Positions 6,483-14,518 of a stretch of 51,409 bases of DNA are shown piece by piece. The stretch comes from Melioribacteraceae bacterium (GTDB lineage Bacteria; Bacteroidota; Ignavibacteria; Ignavibacteriales; Melioribacteraceae): positions 1 through 51,409 of the forward strand of contig BQMY01000100.1 of assembly GCA_022181065.1 (NCBI GenBank), written 5' to 3'. Each line of letters begins with the position of its first letter. Position 1 is the stretch's first letter. The position numbers and the translations under genes are program-made. The notes under the pieces were generated by a model that did not search any database, was not told the DNA's origin, and saw only the letters and a list, made by a program, of their open reading frames with translations.

Positions 6483-8617
6483 AATTTTTCATAGATTCAA
6501 TATTGTTTAGCTATAGTCAGATATTCTTCAGTAATAGAAGATGGTTCGGACTTATAGCCATTCTCGCTACATTTTTGGCGCCGGCAATCGGGGCTATGGC
6601 TCTTTTTGGTGTAATAATATCTAATTTAGTCGCTTTATTCCTGAAATTCGATAAAGACAAAATATTTGCCGGGATATATGGCTTCAATGGTCTTTTGTTC
6701 GGTGCGGGAGCGGCATTCTACTTCGATCTAACACCATTTATGATATTTCTCGTCGTAATTTTTATTATAATGACATTTTTCCTTTCGGCTGTACTCGAAA
6801 ACTTTTTTGCTCAGGTATTTAATTTACCGGGATTAAGTTTACCCTTTGTACTGTCACTATATATTTTTCTTATTTTCCTCACAAATTACGATGATGTTTT
6901 TTACCGGAGTATAAGTTTCGCGAACTCGGATATTCTGGCTTTTCTTCCGGTAACATTGCAGGAGTTTTTCAAAGCCTTTGGAATAATTTTCTTTCAGACG
7001 AGCATTATTAGCGGCGTTCTGCTTGTTATTGCTGTACTGCTTTTTTCGAGAGTAATGTTCGTCAATAGTATCGTGGCGTTTGCTCTCAACTATGTTGTGA
7101 TTAACATTATCTTTAACGAACCCGCCAGCGAGATGTACGCTATCTCGGCATTCAACTCTATTCTCGCAGCGTTCGCTCTCGGCGGCAGTTTGATCATTCT
7201 TTCGCGTAAAACATGGCTGCTACTATTTGTTTCAACAGCAATGATAATAATCTTCACCGGATTTTTCGCGAAAATACTGGATCAGTACCTCCTCCCTGTC
7301 CTGGTGCTTCCCTTCAACATGGTTGCGCTCTCAACGATCTACAGTCTGAAATTCCGCCAGGAGCATACAGATTTCGTGCTCCTTTATTTTCAGCCGGGTT
7401 CACCTGAGGAGAATTACTACTTCCATCAAAACCGGAAGAGCAGATTCGATAAATTCAAGGCAATGTTTCCCGAGCTGCCATTTTTCGGTGAATGGTATAT
7501 CACACAGGGATTTGAAGGATCACATACGCATAAAGATGACTGGAAATACGCGTGGGATTTTGAGATAAAAGATGAAAAGGATAAACTTTACTCAGATGAA
7601 GGCAAACTCAAAGCCAATTATTACTGCTACAATACACCTGTTGCCTCCCCGATGGAGGGTCATATTGTAAGATTAGTGGATAATATCCCCGATAATAAAA
7701 TTGGTGATTCGAATATTAAAAAGAACTGGGGTAACACCGTAATAATTGATCATGGGAAAGGTTTGTTTTCAAGTTTCTCACATCTTAAACCTGAATCAAT
7801 TAAAGTAGCTATCGGTGAAGAAGTAAAAAAAGGTCAGATCATTGCCTCCTGCGGTAATAGCGGTCGATCACCCGTTCCACATCTCCATTTCCAGTTCCAG
7901 ACCACCGATAAAGTCGGCGAAAAAACTTATAAATTCCCGATCGCCAGTTATCTTGAAAAGAAAAACGGAAAATACCATCTCAAAACTTTCGATTACCCAA
8001 CCGAAGGCTCGTATGTGAGGAATATCGAAACACATAAAGCTCTCAAAAAAGCGTTTGATATTAAATTCGGACATGAATTTGTTTACGAGTACGATGTAAA
8101 TGGAACAAAAGGGGAAGAAACCTGGCAGGTACAGGTGGATATCCAGAATAATTTATATATCGAAAATGAATTTGGCGCAAAAGCATATTTCTATCTCAGC
8201 GAAAAGGTATTTTATTTTACTAATTTCGTAGGTGATCGTAATTGCGCTCTCTATTATTTTTATCTCAACGCTATCCGTGTGCCGCTGGGATATATCGAAG
8301 ACCTTGAGTGGGAAGACGAATACCCTGTTTCAATTACAATCAGAAATGCAATACGATATTTAAGTGAATTTTTACTTGTGTTCGGTAAACAACTCGAATC
8401 AAAAGCTTTTCTCACATTCAGGGAAAAAGTTGAGGATGATGAAGATTTCGAGATATTAAATAAAATTTCTCACACCGGAAAAGGTATTTTTTCTTTCTAT
8501 AAAAAATCAGCCACAGGCTCAATTCTGATTGACTCCGAAGGGTTTATCAATAGTATTAAATACGAAGACTCAGAAATAAAATTTGAAGCAAAACAAAAAC
8601 GAGATGAGGAGAATTAA
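6479..8617 (+). CDS. Urea-transporter-like membrane domain fused to LytM/M23 peptidase
   Basis: 712 aa. Residues ~1-310 are polytopic membrane sequence with the UT-family signature (IYGFNGLLFGAGAAF) and a second half containing AISAFNSILAAFALGGSLI, consistent with a UT fold made of two repeats. Residues ~330-500 are an M23 metallopeptidase: HTHKDDWKYAWDFE (Zn His and Asp), ASPMEGHIV, NTVIIDHGKGLFSSFSHL and PHLHFQFQ (HxH). The remaining ~200 residues form a beta-rich/helical tail without known match. The M23 part would face the periplasm to cut or bind cross-links while the UT part passes urea or a small uncharged amide. The 4-nt overlap with the decarboxylase ties transport to that product. 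The His-Asp spacing is longer than in canonical LytM, but the metal ligands are present. Confidence 0.8.
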   Translation: MKFFIDSILFSYSQIFFSNRRWFGLIAILATFLAPAIGAMALFGVIISNLVALFLKFDKDKIFAGIYGFNGLLFGAGAAFYFDLTPFMIFLVVIFIIMTFFLSAVLENFFAQVFNLPGLSLPFVLSLYIFLIFLTNYDDVFYRSISFANSDILAFLPVTLQEFFKAFGIIFFQTSIISGVLLVIAVLLFSRVMFVNSIVAFALNYVVINIIFNEPASEMYAISAFNSILAAFALGGSLIILSRKTWLLLFVSTAMIIIFTGFFAKILDQYLLPVLVLPFNMVALSTIYSLKFRQEHTDFVLLYFQPGSPEENYYFHQNRKSRFDKFKAMFPELPFFGEWYITQGFEGSHTHKDDWKYAWDFEIKDEKDKLYSDEGKLKANYYCYNTPVASPMEGHIVRLVDNIPDNKIGDSNIKKNWGNTVIIDHGKGLFSSFSHLKPESIKVAIGEEVKKGQIIASCGNSGRSPVPHLHFQFQTTDKVGEKTYKFPIASYLEKKNGKYHLKTFDYPTEGSYVRNIETHKALKKAFDIKFGHEFVYEYDVNGTKGEETWQVQVDIQNNLYIENEFGAKAYFYLSEKVFYFTNFVGDRNCALYYFYLNAIRVPLGYIEDLEWEDEYPVSITIRNAIRYLSEFLLVFGKQLESKAFLTFREKVEDDEDFEILNKISHTGKGIFSFYKKSATGSILIDSEGFINSIKYEDSEIKFEAKQKRDEEN

Positions 8618-8618
8618 T

Positions 8619-9233
8619 ATGAATAGATTAGTTGTTTTAATGTTCGTTCTAATCCCGGTATTACTTTTTGCTCAGGATCAGGACAAAAAAATAAATTCTT
8701 TCAAAGAATCAGTTGCCGCTGAAAAATTCAGGAATTACAAGGACGCACTTGATTATCTTGACGATATTAAAACCGAATTCAAATCCGATTACCTCTTAAA
8801 TCTGAGACTGGGATGGCTGAACTACAAACTTGAAAATTATGATACTTCTGTTAAATATTACCAGGAAGCAATACGATTAAGCAAAAACAGTCCGGAGGCA
8901 TTGCTGGGACTTACTTATCCCTATTCCGCGCTCGGTAAATGGGATGAAATTTCCGGGATTTATAAATCAATCCTGAAACAGGATAAATATAACTATTCGG
9001 CGAATCTGCGCCTCGGACAAATTTATCTTAATACAGGTGACTATAAAAACGCCAGGATACATCTTGAACGTGTTTATAATAATTTCAGATCGGATTATGA
9101 AGCTAACTTGTCTTTAGGATGGACTTACTACTATCTGGGAAACAAAAAGCAGGCAAGAGAACTTTTTGTTAATGCGATAATTGCAAACTCCGGTGATGAA
9201 AATGCCGAGAAAGGACTGGAACTAACTAAATGA
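8619..9233 (+). CDS. Periplasmic TPR protein
   Basis: 204 aa from ATG 8619, which follows GAGGAG by 5 nt and gives a clean signal peptide (MNRLVVLMFVLIPVLLFAQ). The open frame also has an in-frame ATG 36 nt upstream, inside the previous gene. Five TPR-like repeats of ~34 residues are visible (for example LNLRLGWLNYKLENYDTSVKY, EALLGLTYPYSALGKWDEI, YSANLRLGQIYLNTGDYKNA, YEANLSLGWTYYYLGNKKQA). TPRs act as protein-protein scaffolds. The gene sits 1 nt after the UT-M23 stop and overlaps the outer-membrane barrel gene by 4 nt, which resembles the TPR-plus-YaiO-barrel pairing seen in some envelope loci. It probably bridges the inner- and outer-membrane parts of the cluster. Confidence 0.8.
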   Translation: MNRLVVLMFVLIPVLLFAQDQDKKINSFKESVAAEKFRNYKDALDYLDDIKTEFKSDYLLNLRLGWLNYKLENYDTSVKYYQEAIRLSKNSPEALLGLTYPYSALGKWDEISGIYKSILKQDKYNYSANLRLGQIYLNTGDYKNARIHLERVYNNFRSDYEANLSLGWTYYYLGNKKQARELFVNAIIANSGDENAEKGLELTK

Positions 9234-10048
9234 AATATTCTGCCCTGATATTACTTTGTTTTGCCTTTATGCTGAATGCGCAGGAGTATAAATCACCAAA
9301 TTACGTCACGGGTTCGCTATACTACACCGGAAGCAATGCCACTCATGGAAGAACTTCCGGATCAATTTCAGGTTACCTCAACGCCACAATAGGTACATAT
9401 AACTACCTCCTTGCGGGTTATGATAACCTGGATATCACACACAACGAATGGGATTATTCTCAGAAAATGTATATCGGTGGCGGCGGACTCAGTCTTTACC
9501 CTATTTTTATTAAAGCTCACTACGGTAAGATCAGGGGTGATTTTAGCGCTCCACTGTTCGATCTATTCCATAAAGACAGAACTACCCTTTATAATGCAGA
9601 CTTACTCTATTATACAAACTGGCTGGTATTCAGAGGTTCATACACATATGAAAAAATTACTGAAAACGCTAATATTAAAGTAAACCAGTACGGGGTCGGA
9701 GTTGAGCGTTACCTCGGAAAAAACTTTTACATTTCTCTCTTCGGTTTTCTTTCTGACATCAGTACGTTGGATAAGCTTTACTCTCTGAAAGCAAAATTGA
9801 CGTATTTCCCCATGCCTGGACTTAGTGTTTCGTTAGAGACATTCATCGGTAAGAGAGCATTTTTCTTCCACAACGATTATTTAACAATATTTAATCAGGG
9901 AGTCATTCAGGAATCACTCTATTCGCTCAGAGCGGAATATTACCTGAATCAATCGTTTCTTCTCATCGGGAACTTGCAGTACACCGAGTTTGAAGATCAT
10001 GTAGAACGTTATTTGGTGACGGGAATAAAATATATTTTCAGTTATTGA
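9230..10048 (+). CDS. YaiO-like outer-membrane beta-barrel protein
   Basis: 272 aa. Signal peptide (1-18, ...AFMLNAQEY) followed by alternating amphipathic strands (GSLYYTGSNATHGRTSGSI, YNYLLAGYDNLDI, YGVGVERYLGKNFYISLFGF, LTYFPMPGLSVSLETFIG) ending on an aromatic residue (KYIFSY), the features of an outer-membrane barrel. The pattern is closest to the YaiO/OmpA-like barrel family that follows TPR genes. Last gene of the cluster (4-nt overlap with the TPR gene). It could be an exit pore or a surface receptor for the cluster's product. Barrel call good, family name less certain. Confidence 0.7.
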   Translation: MKYSALILLCFAFMLNAQEYKSPNYVTGSLYYTGSNATHGRTSGSISGYLNATIGTYNYLLAGYDNLDITHNEWDYSQKMYIGGGGLSLYPIFIKAHYGKIRGDFSAPLFDLFHKDRTTLYNADLLYYTNWLVFRGSYTYEKITENANIKVNQYGVGVERYLGKNFYISLFGFLSDISTLDKLYSLKAKLTYFPMPGLSVSLETFIGKRAFFFHNDYLTIFNQGVIQESLYSLRAEYYLNQSFLLIGNLQYTEFEDHVERYLVTGIKYIFSY

Positions 10049-10183
10049 TTGTTGTCCTTTTTTAGTCAACCTATTTTTTGAAGTCCTGAATAAGGTTGAA
10101 TGGATTGTTATTTGTGCGGAATAACGTGAACCTATCCTCGGCTCCAAAGCGTTCGGAACAATTTGAAAAGGAAGACAAAAAAA

Positions 10184-10210
10184 CTGGATTCCTGCCTACG
10201 CAGGAATGAC
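10184..10210. repeat. Repeat C copy 1: CTGGAT-ATTCCTGC hairpin-ATGAC
   Basis: ATTCCTGC (10188-10195) pairs perfectly with GCAGGAAT (10200-10207) around a CTAC loop. The outer edges are CTGG and GAC, the same as in the copies at 19628 and 51127. Confidence 0.8.
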
Positions 10211-10257
10211 AAAAGATTTGAACAATATCATTCCCGCGGAATTTAGGGGCTGTCTAA

Positions 10258-10385
10258 AAAGGGAAGGACTTTTGACCTTTGGCAAATCTGCTAGTTTTAA
10301 AAGTCCTCCTTCAGAAGGAGGTGGATTTCGACGATAGTCGAAAGACGGAGGATGATTCATTGGGTATTTAGACTTTTTGGTCAGC
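10258..10385. repeat. Repeat A copy 2
   Basis: Positions 10258-10357 match 2513-2612 with one difference (gctag versus gccag). After that the two copies diverge, so the conserved unit has a sharp right edge near 'gatgatt'. Confidence 0.85.
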
Positions 10386-10532
10386 CCCCGAGCGGGAATC
10401 TATTACAGAAAATCACCTGCTTAATTCAAAGTAATGAGGCAACCGCACAAACCTCCTTAATTGAACTATAACTTTTATAATTTCCTTTATTATTAGTAAC
10501 TTTGACACAATAAAAATAATGATGGAATTATA

Positions 10533-12158
10533 ATGACAATTAACTATTCCGATATACCGGGGCATCAGAATTTATTCCTCGATTATATGTACGAATTCGA
10601 AAATGTTGAAAAATTTTATGCTCATAATTTCCGTGAAGATGATAAATACCCCGATTTATTTGCGAAAATAGCCAAAAGAAATCCCGGTTTACGTGATGAA
10701 TTAATAAATATTACTCTCAATCAATACTCTGATTTTCAACCATCCAAGCAAACTATCTCTAATATTGAAAGTCTTGGTAACGATAATACAATTGCAATTA
10801 TTACAGGGCAACAGCTGGGTATGTTTGGCGGACCACTTTACACATTCTACAAAACTATCACAGCGGTTAAACTCGCTAACTTCCTCAACGATAAATTTAC
10901 CGATTACAATTTTGTACCAATTTTCTGGTTGGAGGGTGACGACCATGATTTTGATGAGATTAAATCTTTCAACCTGATTGATGCCTCCAATAACATAAAA
11001 AACATTGCATACGAAGATGGACTAAAACTGGAAACAAACCGCGGCAGTACAGCAAAAATCAAAATCAACAAAAATATTGATGATATCTTTTACGCGCTTC
11101 AGGAAACATTAAGAGAAAACGATTTCAAAGCCGATATAATGGCTATGTTGAAAAACAATTATCAGCCGAATCAAACTTTGGAGTACTCTTTCCGAGCTTT
11201 AATGTTTGAAGTTTTTGATGAAGAAGGACTCGTAATTTTTAATCCCAATGATGACAAGGTAAAGACCCTTCTCAAACCGGTATTTGAAAAAGAGATCAGA
11301 GATTTTCGTCCCCATACAGATACACTTGTTACCCGTAGCGCCGAACTCGAAGAGCTTTATCATGCGCAGGTAAAGGTTAAACCGGTAAATCTGTTTATCA
11401 ATGAAAAAGATGGAAGATACTCCCTCGAACCCGATGGTAAAATCTTCAAAGTAAAAAACAAACGAATCCAGTACACGCAGGATGAGTTGTTAAATATTCT
11501 TTCAAACGAGCCGGAAAGATTTTCACCAAATGTATTGCTCCGCCCGATTTGTCAGGATTATCTCTTCCCAACCGGCTTTTATGTAGCGGGTCCGGCTGAG
11601 ATCGCGTATTTCGCGCAAATCACACCGCTTTACGATTATTTCGCCATCGAGTCTCCAATAATTTACCCGCGGGCATCTGCGACAATTCTGGAAAAAAATA
11701 TCACAAAAGTCCTTGATAAATACGAGCTATCCCTGATGGATATCTACATAGAGGAAAAACTCCTTACTCACCGTATTATGAAAGAGTTGTCTCCCCATAA
11801 CCTCGATACACTTTTTGAGGAATCGAAAAGATCGATCGATTTAACATTCGATAATCTTACCGAAAAACTTTTCGGTATCGATAATAATCTCAAAGATGTT
11901 GCGGACAAATCTCGCCAGAAAGTTTACCAGACTCTCGAACAACTCGACAAAAAAGCGCGCCAGGCGGAGGAGAGAACCCACGATACGGCATTAAGACAAA
12001 TTGAAAGAGCAAGACTTAATCTTTTCCCGGATGGTGTATTGCAGGAACGCAAACTAAACTTCATCTACTTTGCTCACAAGTATGGTATAAATATCCTGAA
12101 GTGGATATCAAACGAACTATCCGTGACAAAGTTTGAACATCAGATTTTGGAAATCTAG
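10533..12158 (+). CDS. bshC: Bacillithiol biosynthesis cysteine-adding enzyme BshC
   Basis: 541 aa, full family length. The diagnostic N-terminal region is clear: AIITGQQLGMFGGPLYTFYKTITAVKLA followed by FVPIFWLEGDDHDFDEIKS; the C-terminal coiled coil (LTEKLFGIDNNLKD...ARQAEERTHDTALRQIERA) and the end region NILKWI are also typical. BshC joins cysteine to glucosamine-malate in the last step of bacillithiol synthesis, in the cytoplasm. BshA and BshB are not in the window. The gene is followed 2 nt later by a Rossmann-fold protein. Known distribution includes Firmicutes, Deinococcus and the Bacteroidota/Chlorobi group, which agrees with the inferred host. Confidence 0.95.
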   Translation: MTINYSDIPGHQNLFLDYMYEFENVEKFYAHNFREDDKYPDLFAKIAKRNPGLRDELINITLNQYSDFQPSKQTISNIESLGNDNTIAIITGQQLGMFGGPLYTFYKTITAVKLANFLNDKFTDYNFVPIFWLEGDDHDFDEIKSFNLIDASNNIKNIAYEDGLKLETNRGSTAKIKINKNIDDIFYALQETLRENDFKADIMAMLKNNYQPNQTLEYSFRALMFEVFDEEGLVIFNPNDDKVKTLLKPVFEKEIRDFRPHTDTLVTRSAELEELYHAQVKVKPVNLFINEKDGRYSLEPDGKIFKVKNKRIQYTQDELLNILSNEPERFSPNVLLRPICQDYLFPTGFYVAGPAEIAYFAQITPLYDYFAIESPIIYPRASATILEKNITKVLDKYELSLMDIYIEEKLLTHRIMKELSPHNLDTLFEESKRSIDLTFDNLTEKLFGIDNNLKDVADKSRQKVYQTLEQLDKKARQAEERTHDTALRQIERARLNLFPDGVLQERKLNFIYFAHKYGINILKWISNELSVTKFEHQILEI

Positions 12159-12160
12159 GT

Positions 12161-12829
12161 ATGAAGATAATAATTACCGGTGCTTCCGGGATGGTCGGCA
12201 AAGGATTACTACATGAAGCTATCGATGATGCGAATGTTGATGAAATATTACTTGTTAATCGCAGAGCACTTAACTTTGACAACCCGAAAGTTAAAGAATT
12301 AGTGGTCTCAGATTTTCTCACCATAGATGAGGAGAAAGAGAAACTTTCAGGTTACGATGTATGCTTTTTTTGTGCCGGTATTTCAGCAGTCGGGCTTTCC
12401 GAGGAAGAATACACCAAAATCACATATGATATCACATTAAAATTCGCGAAAACCTTTCTCGAAGTGAACCCGGAAGCTAAGTTTGTTTATGTATCCGGTA
12501 TGGGTACCGATGGCACTTTACAGAGCAGACAGATGTGGGCACGTGTAAAAGGTAAAACCGAAAATGATCTGCTTCAGCTTGGGTTCAAAGACGCGTATAT
12601 GATGCGTCCGGCGTTCATCTATCCGGAACGAGGTATTAAGTCAAGAACCAAATTGTATAACATCGGGATTGCTATATTTTCGCCATTCTATCCACTACTG
12701 AAAAAAGCGAAAAAGGTAGTGACAAACTCCTCTACTCTTGGGAAGGTTATGCTTCACCTCGCCCGAAATGGAAATGACAAGAAAGTTCTGGAAAATATTG
12801 ATATCAATTTGATTGGGGAAAATATCTGA
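12161..12829 (+). CDS. NAD(P)-binding Rossmann-fold protein (HTATIP2/atypical SDR-like)
   Basis: 222 aa. Starts with the nucleotide-binding motif ITGASGMVGKG, then SGYDVCFFCAGIS and KFVYVSGMGTDG, which are typical of atypical short-chain dehydrogenases of the NAD(P)H-binding/HTATIP2 group. The usual catalytic YxxxK is not evident; MWARVKGKTEND supplies only the Lys at that position, so the enzyme may be a nucleotide-binding oxidoreductase or a regulator. It lies 2 nt after bshC, so is probably co-transcribed, and ends 3 nt before the convergent trmH. Confidence 0.75.
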   Translation: MKIIITGASGMVGKGLLHEAIDDANVDEILLVNRRALNFDNPKVKELVVSDFLTIDEEKEKLSGYDVCFFCAGISAVGLSEEEYTKITYDITLKFAKTFLEVNPEAKFVYVSGMGTDGTLQSRQMWARVKGKTENDLLQLGFKDAYMMRPAFIYPERGIKSRTKLYNIGIAIFSPFYPLLKKAKKVVTNSSTLGKVMLHLARNGNDKKVLENIDINLIGENI

Positions 12830-12832
12830 GCG

Positions 12833-13429
12833 CTACTTCTTTTTTTCGCACCAGTTATCGACAACAGTTTCGTTTTCCTCTTCGGTTAAGCCATTATCCT
12901 CATACATGCCCTTGTTTTTCCTTTGTCGGTATGCTTCATAAAGTGAGACTGCGTTCGCGACAGAAACATTCAAACTCTGGATCATACCCATCATTGGAAT
13001 ATAGTAAGTAGCATCCGCTTTTTTGGCTGCCTCTTCAGATACTCCTCTGTGTTCATTACCCATAACCAGGGCGACTTTCTCGGTCAAATCGAGGTCATAA
13101 AGTGGTTTCGCGTTTTCATCGAGCATACTCGCGTATATTTTAAAGCCTTCTTTACGCAGACTTTCATAACACTCGTCTATTTCAGTAAATCGTTCGGTTT
13201 CAACCCACTTGGTAGCAGAGGAGGAAACCACTTTTGAAAGTTTCGGCATTTTTTCTATATAATACAGAAGGGAGACTCGTGAAGCTCCCACAGCGTCACA
13301 ACTTCTGTAGATCGCGCTTACATTATGTCGATCATGAACATTTTCAACAACTACCATTAAATCATGCTGGCGAGCATAAACTGCTTTTTTAATTTTTTCG
13401 AGGCGTACTTTACTGGTGAATTTGCGCAA
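12833..13429 (-). CDS. trmH: tRNA (guanosine-2'-O-)-methyltransferase, SpoU/TrmH family
   Basis: 198 aa. SPOUT-class signature: VVVENVHDRHNVSAIYRSCDAVGA, VALVMGNEHRGVSEE (SAM-binding knot) and IPMMGMIQSLNVSVANAVSLYE. This order and the N-terminal helix (RKFTSKVRLEKIKKAVYARQ) correspond to TrmH, which makes Gm18 in tRNA. The start is TTG at 13429, 2 nt after the upstream stop; the first internal ATG would remove the conserved N-terminal helix, so TTG is preferred. It is the last gene of a long minus-strand run and converges with the Rossmann gene. Confidence 0.85.
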   Translation of the reverse strand: MRKFTSKVRLEKIKKAVYARQHDLMVVVENVHDRHNVSAIYRSCDAVGASRVSLLYYIEKMPKLSKVVSSSATKWVETERFTEIDECYESLRKEGFKIYASMLDENAKPLYDLDLTEKVALVMGNEHRGVSEEAAKKADATYYIPMMGMIQSLNVSVANAVSLYEAYRQRKNKGMYEDNGLTEEENETVVDNWCEKKK

Positions 13430-13431
13430 TT

Positions 13432-13656
13432 TTATTTTTCAAAAATTAGTTTGTATATAATTTTTTTACCGGAACGGCGGGCTCTGTCAATCTTCATTTC
13501 AGTCTCGTCGGAAAGATTTGCGTAGAATCTAACCAATTCCACGCATTTATCAATAACATCATCTTCGTTATGAGCCCACGATTCACAATCTTTTAATGAA
13601 GGTACTTCTCCCGTGTAACCATCATCAGTTTTGGTTACAACGAGATCAATAACCAT
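13432..13656 (-). CDS. Small HicB-like protein
   Basis: 74 aa from ATG 13656; a GTG 18 nt further upstream is possible. The N-terminus ([38 protein letters not shown]) follows the beta-beta-alpha pattern of HicB antitoxins ([12 protein letters not shown] resembles Y-P-DL-GC). No HTH or RHH domain follows, only a basic tail ([19 protein letters not shown]), and no HicA toxin gene is adjacent. It is embedded between deoC (11-nt overlap) and trmH (2-nt gap), which argues for a housekeeping or orphan HicB-fold protein and not for a toxin-antitoxin pair. Confidence 0.65.
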   Translation of the reverse strand: MVIDLVVTKTDDGYTGEVPSLKDCESWAHNEDDVIDKCVELVRFYANLSDETEMKIDRARRSGKKIIYKLIFEK

Positions 13657-14515
13657 CGCCGCCGCCTTTTTCACCTACGACTATTTTAACACTCGCGCTG
13701 GCTCCAATTCGGTCGGCACCACTTTCAATCATAGCTTTAGCGTCTTCCTGAGAACGAATCCCGCCTGATGCTTTCACACCAACTGTACTACCAACAACAT
13801 ATTTCATCAGTGCAACATCACCCGCTGTCGCCCCTCCGGTACTAAATCCGGTAGAGGTTTTTACGTAATCAGCTTTAGCGGCTTTTGCTATTACGCAAGC
13901 CTTGATTTTTTCTTCATCTGTTAAAAGTGAAGTTTCAATAATTACTTTCAGGATGGCGTTATGTTTTTTTGCTTCAAGGGCAACCTGGTTGATGTCGTTA
14001 AAAATATAATCGTGATCTTTGTCCTTGAGTCTGCCAATATTTAAAACCATATCAATTTCAGTAGCGCCGTTATTCAGGGCTTCTTCAGCTTCTAGTCTTT
14101 TCACTTTTGTAGTATTAGCACCAAGCGGAAACCCTATTACGGTACAGACTTTAACTCCGCTACCTCTTAATTTATCCGCGCACAAAGATACAAATGAAGG
14201 ATTCACACAAACAGACGCAAATCTGAACTCTCTTGCTTCGGCACAAAGTTTTGTTATCTCTTCACTCGTCGCGTCAGCCTTAAGGAATGTATGATCAATC
14301 TTTCCGGCGATATCACTATCAGGGAGACTATTCCCGACACCATATCCCGCAGCGATTCTGTCAGCACCTTTATTGACAATATTTTGTACTGCTTCCGGCT
14401 GATCAATAACATTTCGCTCCCAACCGACACAGGTGTTCCCCTTGCAGTAAAAATCGTGCAGCGCTTTTTCAGTAAAAACTTGCGATACTACTCTGTCTAT
14501 TAATGAATTTTCCAT
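13646..14515 (-). CDS. deoC: Deoxyribose-phosphate aldolase
   Basis: 289 aa. Class I aldolase: [66 protein letters not shown], and the Schiff-base Lys in [15 protein letters not shown], then VKASGGIRS and [10 protein letters not shown]. It converts deoxyribose-5-phosphate to glyceraldehyde-3-phosphate and acetaldehyde in nucleoside salvage. An additional ~65-residue N-terminal segment precedes the usual start of the catalytic domain; it carries two Cys ([11 protein letters not shown]) and a Gly-rich [12 protein letters not shown] that partly echoes the C-terminal [10 protein letters not shown]. Followed with overlap by the HicB-like gene. Confidence 0.93.
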   Translation of the reverse strand: MENSLIDRVVSQVFTEKALHDFYCKGNTCVGWERNVIDQPEAVQNIVNKGADRIAAGYGVGNSLPDSDIAGKIDHTFLKADATSEEITKLCAEAREFRFASVCVNPSFVSLCADKLRGSGVKVCTVIGFPLGANTTKVKRLEAEEALNNGATEIDMVLNIGRLKDKDHDYIFNDINQVALEAKKHNAILKVIIETSLLTDEEKIKACVIAKAAKADYVKTSTGFSTGGATAGDVALMKYVVGSTVGVKASGGIRSQEDAKAMIESGADRIGASASVKIVVGEKGGGDGY

Positions 14516-14518
14516 TTT

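Larger units (their letters stand above)
10049..10532. other. 484-nt intergenic region with hairpin repeats
   Basis: No gene is seen. It holds repeat C copy 1 (10184-10210) and repeat A copy 2 (10258-10385), then about 145 nt of unremarkable DNA leading to bshC. Attcccgcgg.../...cccccgagcgggaat flanks suggest a further degenerate inverted repeat enclosing repeat A. Confidence 0.7.

Noticed and set aside
10496-10503. TAACTTTG, like the Bacteroidota -7 promoter element, before bshC
   Set aside because: A single 8-nt match without a convincing -33 TTTG at the right distance; not enough to call.
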